DNA from: JALYGK01 sp036259835
GTDB taxonomy: Bacteria > Actinomycetota > UBA4738
Assembly: GCA_036259835.1 (NCBI GenBank)
Contig: DATABA010000133.1
Location: 1 to 27,675, forward strand
DNA length: 27,675 bases
Reading direction: 5' to 3'
Position numbers and translations under genes: made by a program. Under the pieces are notes generated by a model that was not told where the DNA came from, did no database searches, and saw only the letters and a list, made by a program, of their open reading frames with translations. Below, one piece after another: positions 15,783-22,493 of the stretch. Within the stretch, counting starts at the first letter, position 1; every line of letters begins with the position of its first letter.

Positions 15783-15935
15783 ATGGGGGAAAAGAAGAAA
15801 GGCGGAAAGATCAAGAAATTCTTTCTGTTCGCGGCCATTGCCGGCGCGATTGGCGCCGTGGTGAGCGTCTTCAAGCGGCGCCGTGAGGGGTTGGAGGAGA
15901 GCGAGTGGCAAGAGCTTCCTCCGCCGCAGAGCTAG
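15783..15935 (+). CDS. DLW-39-like small membrane protein
   Basis: A 50-residue product: a lysine-rich start (MGEKKKGGKIKK), one hydrophobic helix at about 13-29 (FFLFAAIAGAIGAVVSV), a KRRR stop-transfer cluster, and an acidic tail containing ESEWQEL. The start is strongly supported by GAGGAGG at 15771-15777, six bases before ATG 15783. Small proteins of this form (DLW-39 family) follow the tRNA genes behind gyrA in actinobacteria, and the acidic tail with tryptophan resembles their conserved ending. The family assignment is from layout and context, not from a search; function is unknown. Confidence 0.72.
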   Translation: MGEKKKGGKIKKFFLFAAIAGAIGAVVSVFKRRREGLEESEWQELPPPQS

Positions 15936-15964
15936 CCGCCAGCCCGCCTTAACCCTTCGACTCC

Positions 15965-16705
15965 GTGGCCACGTCAACCATTCCTCCTTCCACGAATGAA
16001 TTCGGGACGGAGCTTGGCGACGTCTATCTCTCGATCCTGAGCGTCCTGGCCAAGGAGTCGGAGAAGCCCGGTGTCCAGGCGATCTCCAACAAGCTGGCGA
16101 CCCGAACGGCCACACCCATGGCGCCCGAGCGGCCCGCGCCCGAGCGGCCCGCCCCCGAGCCCGAACCCACGCCGGCCCGGGATTACATCAGCGAGCTGAG
16201 GGAGCGCGCGGCAACGCGCCGGGCGCTCGCCGTTCGCCCACCGACGCAGCCGCCGGCCGTTCGTCCGGATCCGATGGAGCGCCTCCGCGACGGCGTCACC
16301 GGGGCCGGGAACTGGGAAGCGCTTCGCCGGGACGTGATGATGGAGACCGCCCACCCGAAGTACCGCGCGCCGTTCGTTCTGGTCAGCTTCGCGGTGGAGC
16401 CGCTCGATCAGATCCGCCGGGAGATGGGGCCCGGAGTGGCCGACACCGTGTTGCGAACGTTGGTTCACGTCATGTGGATGGTGTTCAACGACGGCGACCG
16501 TGTCTACCGTTCCGGCGACAAGGAGCTCACCGTCGTGGTCCGCGATGGAGACGGGTTCTTCGAGCAGCGGACGCTGTCGAAGCTCGAAAAGGCCGTTGAC
16601 CAGGCGCTGGACCGGCGGAACCTTCCGGCCGTTCGTTTGCGGCTGACGGCGAGCCCCGCGGCGATGGCCGCGTTCGATGTGACCGGACTGGGAGCCGTTC
16701 TCTAA
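15965..16705 (+). CDS. Degenerate GGDEF-like domain protein
   Basis: A 246-residue protein with a proline-rich linker (about 50-70, from a DNA tandem repeat) and a C-terminal domain (about 115-246) whose pattern resembles a diguanylate-cyclase fold: FVLVSFAVEPLDQIRREMGPGVADTVLRTL is like the D-I-D-x-F-K-x-I-N-D segment plus its following helix, and RSGDKELTVVV (182-192) lies where R-x-G-G-D-E-F is expected. The acidic metal ligands of the first motif and the second glycine of GGDEF are missing, so cyclase activity is unlikely; a sensor or c-di-GMP-independent role is possible. GTG 15965 has no strong ribosome site, so the start is uncertain. The following GNAT gene is 18 bases away. Confidence 0.65.
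   Translation: MATSTIPPSTNEFGTELGDVYLSILSVLAKESEKPGVQAISNKLATRTATPMAPERPAPERPAPEPEPTPARDYISELRERAATRRALAVRPPTQPPAVRPDPMERLRDGVTGAGNWEALRRDVMMETAHPKYRAPFVLVSFAVEPLDQIRREMGPGVADTVLRTLVHVMWMVFNDGDRVYRSGDKELTVVVRDGDGFFEQRTLSKLEKAVDQALDRRNLPAVRLRLTASPAAMAAFDVTGLGAVL
16122..16151 (+). repeat. 15-bp tandem repeat in the proline-rich linker
   Basis: Two perfect copies of CGCCCGAGCGGCCCG (16122-16136 and 16137-16151) followed by a partial third. They encode repeats of P-E-R-P-A in the linker of the GGDEF-like protein. Being a multiple of three, copy changes would alter linker length without shifting the frame. Confidence 0.85.
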
Positions 16706-16723
16706 CCCGTTTCTCCAGGCCCG

Positions 16724-17569
16724 ATGACGTCGGCCCCCCCTGCTTGGGCCTCGGCCCATACGGCTGCCGAAGTCGCCGGCGTCTCCATCAAGCACCTCAC
16801 CGAGCTGGAAGACGCCCACCGCGTCGACCGAGTGATTGCCGCTCTGTGGGGCGAAGAAGCCGTTCTCAGCGCGCCGTTGATTCGAGCGTTGCAACACGCC
16901 GGCAGCGTCCTTTACGGAGCCGAAGGCCGCGGCGACCTGGTCGGGTTCGTGTTTGGGTTCGTGGGATTCGACGGCGGACTGCACTTGCACTCCCACATGC
17001 TCGGGGTGCTGCCCGACTGGCAGGAGAAAGGAGTCGGATATGCCCTGAAGCTCGCTCAGCGTGCTGCGTGCCTCGACCAGGGACTCGACGAGGTTCGGTG
17101 GACGTTCGACCCGCTGATCGCACGAAATGCGCGGTTCAACCTGGTGAAGCTAGGAGCGGTGGGGGCGCGGATCCTGATCGATTTCTATGGGGACATGCCT
17201 GACCGGGTGAACCGCGGCGATCGCAGCGACCGGTTCGAGGTCGTGTGGCGGTTGCGGTCTGAACGAGTGGACCGGGCGCTTCGACGGGGCGTAGAAGAAC
17301 CGCCGTTGGGAGATGCGATCCTCGAGGCCATGGATGGCGAAACGACGATGCCTCGGCCTCGGCTCACCGGCACGAAGCCGTCGCCAGGCGCAACGGTGAC
17401 CGTCCCTCGCGACTACCTTTCGCTTCGCGAAAAGGATCCGGCGCTGGCCCGGGAATGGCGCGAGGCCTCTGCTGAGGCGTTGGCGGCATGCTTCGGTGAG
17501 GGTCTCGAAGCGGCGTGGATGATGAGGGATGGCCGGTACGTGTTCGAACCTCGTACGGAGGAGCGATGA
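16724..17569 (+). CDS. GNAT-family acyltransferase (COG3375-like)
   Basis: A 281-residue member of the GNAT superfamily. The acyl-CoA binding loop is visible as QEKGVG (100-105) following the strand LHLHSHMLGVLPDW, and the segment RWTFDPLIARNARFNLVKLGAVG (about 126-148) is typical of the COG3375 subgroup. The gene overlaps the next by ATGA at 17566-17569. COG3375 proteins are often paired with OSBS/NSAR-type enzymes; in the characterised Gram-positive pathway a GNAT enzyme succinylates D-amino acids, the racemase converts N-succinyl-D- to N-succinyl-L-amino acids, and a hydrolase removes succinate. The function here is inferred from that pairing. No hydrolase is adjacent. Confidence 0.82.
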   Translation: MTSAPPAWASAHTAAEVAGVSIKHLTELEDAHRVDRVIAALWGEEAVLSAPLIRALQHAGSVLYGAEGRGDLVGFVFGFVGFDGGLHLHSHMLGVLPDWQEKGVGYALKLAQRAACLDQGLDEVRWTFDPLIARNARFNLVKLGAVGARILIDFYGDMPDRVNRGDRSDRFEVVWRLRSERVDRALRRGVEEPPLGDAILEAMDGETTMPRPRLTGTKPSPGATVTVPRDYLSLREKDPALAREWREASAEALAACFGEGLEAAWMMRDGRYVFEPRTEER

Positions 17570-18711
17570 CGGCGGCCGGGGAGGCGCAAGCAGGACTCAG
17601 TGTCCATGCGATCGAGCTCCGCGAGGTCGCGCTTCCGTTGGTTCGGCCATTTCGAACCAGCTTCGGCGAGGAGCGCGACAAACGAGCAATCCTGGTGCGC
17701 GTTTTGACCGACCAGACGGAAGGTTGGGGCGAATGCGTCGCCTCCACCGAGCCTCGATATTCCGAGGAATGGCTGGAGGGCGCGTGGGCGGTCCTCCATC
17801 GCCATGTGTGCCCGGCTCTCCTCCGAAGTCCTCCCATCAATAGGCCGGAGGACGTCGGCGCCGCACTGGGGTGGGTCAGAGGGCACCGCATGGCGAAGGC
17901 GGCGCTGGAGGCTGCGGTGCTCGACGCATGGCTGCGCACCCGAGGCGAACGGCTGGCCGACTTTCTCGGAGCCGTTCGCGACCGCGTTCCGTGCGGCGTG
18001 AGCGTGGGTATCGCCCCGTCGATAGACGCCCTTCTTGAGGAGGTCCGGGGATACCTCGCTCGCGGCTATCGTCGCGTCAAGCTCAAGATCGAACCGGGCT
18101 GGGATGCGCCCGTGATCCGCCAGGTGCGGGCCGCCCTTCCGGACACGCCCCTGTCCGTCGACGCCAACGCTGCGTATTCGCTGTCGGACCTGCCCGTGTT
18201 CGAGGCCCTCGACGAGCTCGACCTGGTGATGATCGAGCAGCCGCTTCACCATGAGGACCTGGTTCACCACGCGAAGCTCCAGGCGCGTCTTCGAACGCCG
18301 ATCTGCCTGGACGAGTCAATCCGGTCGGCAGCAGACGCCGCCACTGCGATCGATCTCGGCGCGTGCCGCGTTATCAACATCAAACCCGCTCGTGTCGGCG
18401 GGATTCTCGAGGGCAAGCGGGTCCACGACGTCGCGACGGAGCGTGGCGTACCGGTATGGATCGGCGGAATGCTTGAAACCGGTATCGGGCGAGCACCGAA
18501 CATTGCGCTTGCGGCGTTGGAGGGGGTGACGATGCCTGGCGACACCAGCGCCAGCGAGCGCTACTTCAAGCAGGACCTGACGGAGCCCTTCGTGGTCGAC
18601 GCCGAGGGCACCATGGCGGTTCCGAAGGGGCCGGGCATCGGGGTCGAACCGCTCCCCGAACGCGTCGACGCCTGCACGGTCCGTATGGAGACGATCACCG
18701 TCCAGAACTAG
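17566..18711 (+). CDS. Enolase-superfamily OSBS / N-succinylamino acid racemase-like enzyme
   Basis: A 381-residue muconate-lactonizing-subgroup enolase. The full catalytic set is in place: K-x-K (K172/K174, VKLKIEPGW), metal ligands D199 (VDANAAY), E224 (IEQPL) and D249 (LDESI), and the second-face lysine K273 (INIKPARVGG). The spacing is that of o-succinylbenzoate synthase / N-acylamino-acid racemases. Members of this family can do menaquinone synthesis (MenC), racemisation of N-succinyl amino acids, or both. No other men genes are seen, and the overlapping upstream GNAT acyltransferase favours the racemase role. ATG 17566 overlaps the upstream TGA; the longer frame from 17515 lies within the GNAT gene. 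Confidence 0.88.
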   Translation: MTAAGEAQAGLSVHAIELREVALPLVRPFRTSFGEERDKRAILVRVLTDQTEGWGECVASTEPRYSEEWLEGAWAVLHRHVCPALLRSPPINRPEDVGAALGWVRGHRMAKAALEAAVLDAWLRTRGERLADFLGAVRDRVPCGVSVGIAPSIDALLEEVRGYLARGYRRVKLKIEPGWDAPVIRQVRAALPDTPLSVDANAAYSLSDLPVFEALDELDLVMIEQPLHHEDLVHHAKLQARLRTPICLDESIRSAADAATAIDLGACRVINIKPARVGGILEGKRVHDVATERGVPVWIGGMLETGIGRAPNIALAALEGVTMPGDTSASERYFKQDLTEPFVVDAEGTMAVPKGPGIGVEPLPERVDACTVRMETITVQN

Positions 18712-18736
18712 AGCCGGTCGACCATTCCGGTGACCG

Positions 18737-19228
18737 CTACGGGTTTATCTCAGCGATGCGAGTACGAATGCGGCCTTTCGCCACGTCGGCGATACCGAAT
18801 GTGTGCTTCGGCTGACGCCGTTTCCAGGTTGGGCTACCGGGATTGAGGAAGCGAACGCCGTCCGCTTCAGCATCGATCGGAATGTGGGAGTGTCCGAACA
18901 CGATGAGATCCGCCTCGGGGAACCGCCTTCGAAGCCTGCGCTCTCGGCCGTCGCGGCGACCGGCGTCGTGCAGCATGACGATCTTCGTTCCGTCGACCTC
19001 CACGGTGACTTCTGGACGCGCGCCCCACGCCGCCACGTCGGGTCCGTCGTTGTTACCCAAGGCGACCATGACGGGTGCATAGGTCGAAAGCTCGTCCAGC
19101 ACCGTCCGCGACGTCACGTCGCCGGCATGAAGGATCAGATCGGCTTTCCGTAGCTGCGGGACGAGGGCCGGGGGAAGCGACTTCGCGAAATCAGGAATGT
19201 GGGTGTCCGAGAGGACGACGATTCGCAC
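18737..19228 (-). CDS. YfcE/MJ0936-type metallophosphoesterase
   Basis: A 163-residue calcineurin-like phosphoesterase. The metal motifs occur in order: D-T-H (8-10), HAGD (34-37), GNND (58-61), H87 and GHSH (112-115), which ligate two metals. Such small enzymes hydrolyse phosphodiesters in vitro (YfcE, MJ0936); the natural substrate is generally unknown. GTG 19228 is the start; upstream of it no strong ribosome site is visible. It is the last gene of a four-gene minus-strand run, 22 bases behind the cyclase-family gene, and converges with the racemase-like gene across a 25-base gap containing no clear terminator. Confidence 0.88.
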   Translation of the reverse strand: MRIVVLSDTHIPDFAKSLPPALVPQLRKADLILHAGDVTSRTVLDELSTYAPVMVALGNNDGPDVAAWGARPEVTVEVDGTKIVMLHDAGRRDGRERRLRRRFPEADLIVFGHSHIPIDAEADGVRFLNPGSPTWKRRQPKHTFGIADVAKGRIRTRIAEINP

Positions 19229-19250
19229 GCGCCCACGATACGGAGGTGTG

Positions 19251-19892
19251 TCAGGGAACGATGAGGGCGGCGCGGGCCGGGCCCCCGTCGCCGTTCAGCA
19301 CCTTCAGCGGAAAGCACAGAAGCGTGCACGGACCCGCCGGTGCCTCTCGGAGGTCCAACCCTTCGATGATGGAAACGCCATTTGAAAGCAGGGTCTTGTG
19401 CACCGGATGCCCTTCGGCCCCTTTCTCTTCGACCGAGAGGAAATCGACGCCGACAACGCGGATCGCGCGTTGCACAACCCACTCCGCCGCTTCGACCGAG
19501 AGACACGCGTATGTGTCGGGGAATGACGCACGGGCTTGATCCCAGATCTTCGAATTCGACGTCTTCAGCAGCAGCCGTGTGGTTCCGTCCGGAATGGTCA
19601 GCGCATCCAGTTCCCGGGCGGCAATCGGGCCCTTCGCTTCCGAGAGTTCCACCACGACCGCCTCGCCGTAGAGCTGGTCGAGGGGGATCCGGTCGATGCC
19701 GTCCGCGCCCTCGATGAAGTGGACCGGGGGATCGACGTGCGTACCGGTGTGGGTGCCGATCCGAAGCTCGGACACGTTGGCCGAGGCGCCCTTTGCCATC
19801 TGCTTTCGAGGGACGACGTCCGCGGCGGGATCGCCCGGCCACGTCAGCATCTCCGGCCCAATACCGAGGGACACGTCTATGAGCCGGCTCAT
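19251..19892 (-). CDS. Cyclase / kynurenine-formamidase-family metal hydrolase
   Basis: A 213-residue member of the cyclase family (Pfam Cyclase; includes KynB formamidases and polyketide cyclase-like hydrolases). The zinc-binding signature HTGTHVDPPVHF (48-59) is intact, and SVEAAEWVVQR and GVDFLSVE follow as in the family. The actual substrate cannot be told; there is no tryptophan-degradation gene nearby. The start ATG at 19892 overlaps the stop of the upstream glucose-dehydrogenase-like gene (ATGA); the longer frame to 20009 lies inside that gene. Confidence 0.87.
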   Translation of the reverse strand: MSRLIDVSLGIGPEMLTWPGDPAADVVPRKQMAKGASANVSELRIGTHTGTHVDPPVHFIEGADGIDRIPLDQLYGEAVVVELSEAKGPIAARELDALTIPDGTTRLLLKTSNSKIWDQARASFPDTYACLSVEAAEWVVQRAIRVVGVDFLSVEEKGAEGHPVHKTLLSNGVSIIEGLDLREAPAGPCTLLCFPLKVLNGDGGPARAALIVP

Positions 19893-20995
19893 TGGAGCAA
19901 CGCCATCTCGAAAAAAACCTTGATGGCACCCGGCGAACCCAACAGCTCGAACGCCTTTGGCCACTCCTCCAAGCCGTGAATCGGATGCGTGAGGAGCCGC
20001 TCGAGCCACCCGGGGTATTCGCTCTCGGCGATGGCCATGTCTCGCACGCCGGCCTCGAAGTGCTCACGGTTCGCGTTGACGGTTCCGACCATGACCTTGT
20101 TTCCGAGTACGAAGTCAAGGTTGATCGCGTCGGAAGGGATCTCGGTCTCGCGGCTTCCGCCGGTCACGCTCGAAAGCACCATCACGCCGTTCTTCGCCAG
20201 CAGGATGCACATCGCTTCCCACACAAGCGGCGAGAACCCGGTGGCTTCGAAGACGAGGTCGAACTGCCCGCGTTCCGAGGCGATCTGCGCGATGCTCTTC
20301 TGCTTCGTGCTGACGTAGGTCGCACCGAGCGCTTCGACGAGCTCCGAGTTCAGATACGGCGGTTCGTCGAGGCCGGCAGTGACGACCTCCAGACCCTTTG
20401 TCCGTAGCGCCATGGTCGCCAGAAGCCCGATGGTTCCGGCGCCCAACACGACCGCCCGCCGCGGTTCCCAGACCTTGAGGCGTCGCTGAATCTCGTACGC
20501 CTGGGCAATTCCCTTTTCCACGATGCTGGTCGGCTCGAGCAGGACGGCGACATCGCCGAGCGAGCGCGGAATTCGGATGAGGTAGCGCGGGTCCTCAACG
20601 TAGTACTCGGTGAGGAAACCATGGACACGGCTGATCCCGTGCTCGAAATACTCCTCGTCCGTGGTGAAGTCGGGCATGTCGATTCGGTCGTAGAGGCTCG
20701 TGCCGGCGCGACGAACCCGGGACACGACGTACTCACTCGGAGAGAACTCCGTGACGTTGGGCCCGACCGCCTCAACCACCCCGAAGCTCTCGTGACCGAG
20801 CACCAGATAGTCGACCCCCTCGGGCGGCGCCCCGTACTCTCCGGCGTTGATCTCTTTGTCCGTCCCGTCGAGGCCGACCCGGAGGATCCTTACCAGGACT
20901 CCGCGGCCGTCGGGAATGTCGTCGATCTTCGGCTCGGGGATGTCTCGGAGTTCGGCGCTGTTTCGAGTTCCCGGAATCACGGTTAGCGCTTTCAT
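19889..20995 (-). CDS. Zinc-dependent glucose 1-dehydrogenase-like MDR protein
   Basis: A 368-residue medium-chain dehydrogenase/reductase. The N-terminus MKALTVIPG, the catalytic segment VGLDGTDKEINAGEYGAP (about 40-57) with the GHES motif (67-70), and the cofactor loop VLGAGTIGL are those of glucose 1-dehydrogenases of the archaeal/actinobacterial type. The usual first zinc ligand Cys of C-G-T-D is Asp here (D43), as reported for a haloarchaeal glucose dehydrogenase. Other ligands H68 and E69 are present. ATG 20995 is chosen because GAAGGGGGG precedes it and it overlaps the previous stop; the upstream frame to 21034 is inside that gene. Substrate, glucose or a related sugar, is inferred. 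Confidence 0.83.
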   Translation of the reverse strand: MKALTVIPGTRNSAELRDIPEPKIDDIPDGRGVLVRILRVGLDGTDKEINAGEYGAPPEGVDYLVLGHESFGVVEAVGPNVTEFSPSEYVVSRVRRAGTSLYDRIDMPDFTTDEEYFEHGISRVHGFLTEYYVEDPRYLIRIPRSLGDVAVLLEPTSIVEKGIAQAYEIQRRLKVWEPRRAVVLGAGTIGLLATMALRTKGLEVVTAGLDEPPYLNSELVEALGATYVSTKQKSIAQIASERGQFDLVFEATGFSPLVWEAMCILLAKNGVMVLSSVTGGSRETEIPSDAINLDFVLGNKVMVGTVNANREHFEAGVRDMAIAESEYPGWLERLLTHPIHGLEEWPKAFELLGSPGAIKVFFEMALLQ

Positions 20996-22404
20996 GTCCC
21001 CCCTTCTGAAAGCTCTTCGACCAGGTGCAGCCACACTTCACTGACGGTTGGAAACGCCGGGACGGCGTGTCGAAGCTTCGCCACCGGAACCTCCCCGACA
21101 ATCGCAATCGTCGCGGCGTGAACCATCCCATGCACGTCGGGGCCCGTGAACGTCGCGCCTACGATGACTTGCCGGGCGTTGTCCATCACGACCTGCGCTG
21201 TGCCGCGCACGCCGTCGCCCGTGAGGTAACCGCCGGCCACGCTCTCTACTGGCGTCTTCGCAATGCGAACGTCCATCCCTGTTCGGCGAGCTTCTTCTTC
21301 CGTGAGGCCCACGGCCCCGACCTGTGGATCCGTGAACGTCACGCGGGTGATGACGCCATGATCGGCCACATCGACCACATCGCGGCCCAGAATGACGTCG
21401 CCCGCTACCTTCCCCTGGTACTTCCCCATGTGGGTGAGAAGCGCAAGGCCGGCGCAGTCTCCAACGGCGTAGAGCCAGTCGCCGTTCGCAGCCTTTACCC
21501 GAAGCCGCTCGTCGACCTCCAGGTACTTGCCGGACAGCTCACCCAAGCCCACGGTGTCGAGCCCGATGTCCGTCGTGTGGGGCTTTCGTCCCACGGCAAC
21601 CAGCATCTCGTCACCGGTGACCTCTCGGCCGTCGTCGAGCATCGCGGTAACGGGGCGGTCTGGCCCTTCACGGCGAACCTTTGTCACCTTTGCGTCGGTT
21701 ATGACGGAGATCCCCTCCGCCTCGAACGCCGCCCGAAGCTCTTCGCCGGCAAACGGCTCCTCTCGGACCAAGAGACGTGCATCGCCCTGAATCAGCGTTA
21801 CCTGCTCTGTCCCGAGGCGCCGATAAGCCTGAGCCATCTCCACACCGACGGCCCCTCCGCCCAGAACCAGGAAGCTCTTCGGCAGCTCTTTCACCGACGA
21901 GGCGTCGCGGTTGTCCCACGGACGCGCCTCCGCCAGACCATCGATGGGCGGCATGGCCGGGGTGCTACCGCACGCCACGACCACGGCACGCCGAGCCGTC
22001 AGACGGCGTCTTCCCTCACCATTGGGGCCCTCGACCTCGACGGTGCGCTCTCTTGCCAGCCGGCCGTGCCCTCGGACCAGGTCGATACCCTCCTCTTCCA
22101 GCCACTTGAGGGCGCCCTGGTCGTCCCAATCGCTTGTCATGTAGTTCCGCCACCCAAGAGCGGCCTGCACGTCGATCGGGCCCGTTACGGCAGGAGCCGC
22201 ACCCGGGACGCGTCTTGCGGCGGCCAGCACGTCTCCGGGCCGCAGAAGCGCCTTGCTGGGGATGCACGCGTAGTAGGAACACTCGCCCCCAACCAGCCGC
22301 TCTTCGACGATGGCCACGCTGAGGCCGCCATCGGCGCACCGCCCGGCAGCGTTTTCTCCCGGAGGGCCAGCTCCGATCACGATGACGTCGTATTCGTCCG
22401 TTAT
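20992..22404 (-). CDS. Pyridine nucleotide-disulfide oxidoreductase, probable ATA start
   Basis: Class I flavin disulfide reductase, 470 residues. FAD-binding GAGPPG (11-16), redox-active C-x4-C pair C42/C47 (GGECSYYACIPSK), NAD(P) loop VLGGGAVGVEMA, and the second FAD motif VGDCAG are present. The C-terminal H-P-T-x-x-E that supplies the acid-base histidine in dihydrolipoamide dehydrogenase reads FPTVSE here, so the histidine is absent. The first ATG/GTG/TTG in frame is GTG 22380, which would cut into the FAD-binding strand. Upstream, ATA at 22404-22402 follows GGGGAG (22416-22411) with six-base spacing and gives MTDEYDVIVIGAG, the usual N-terminus. The gene heads the minus-strand operon and overlaps the next by ATGA. 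Confidence 0.85.
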   Translation of the reverse strand: MTDEYDVIVIGAGPPGENAAGRCADGGLSVAIVEERLVGGECSYYACIPSKALLRPGDVLAAARRVPGAAPAVTGPIDVQAALGWRNYMTSDWDDQGALKWLEEEGIDLVRGHGRLARERTVEVEGPNGEGRRRLTARRAVVVACGSTPAMPPIDGLAEARPWDNRDASSVKELPKSFLVLGGGAVGVEMAQAYRRLGTEQVTLIQGDARLLVREEPFAGEELRAAFEAEGISVITDAKVTKVRREGPDRPVTAMLDDGREVTGDEMLVAVGRKPHTTDIGLDTVGLGELSGKYLEVDERLRVKAANGDWLYAVGDCAGLALLTHMGKYQGKVAGDVILGRDVVDVADHGVITRVTFTDPQVGAVGLTEEEARRTGMDVRIAKTPVESVAGGYLTGDGVRGTAQVVMDNARQVIVGATFTGPDVHGMVHAATIAIVGEVPVAKLRHAVPAFPTVSEVWLHLVEELSEGGT

Positions 22405-22493
22405 CTCGGTCTCCCCGGAGGCCGCACCGACGGGGTAACGTCTCGCATCGCTACGTGACTGTAGCCGGAGGCAACCAATAGCGGGGGGCGGAG

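Noticed and set aside
18714..18736. Terminator between the convergent racemase and phosphoesterase genes
   Set aside because: Only a 5-bp stem with a 12-base loop and no T-run.
21025..22458. Plus-strand open frame of 477 codons opposite the flavin oxidoreductase
   Set aside because: The minus strand encodes clear FAD and redox-disulfide motifs; the plus frame has none.
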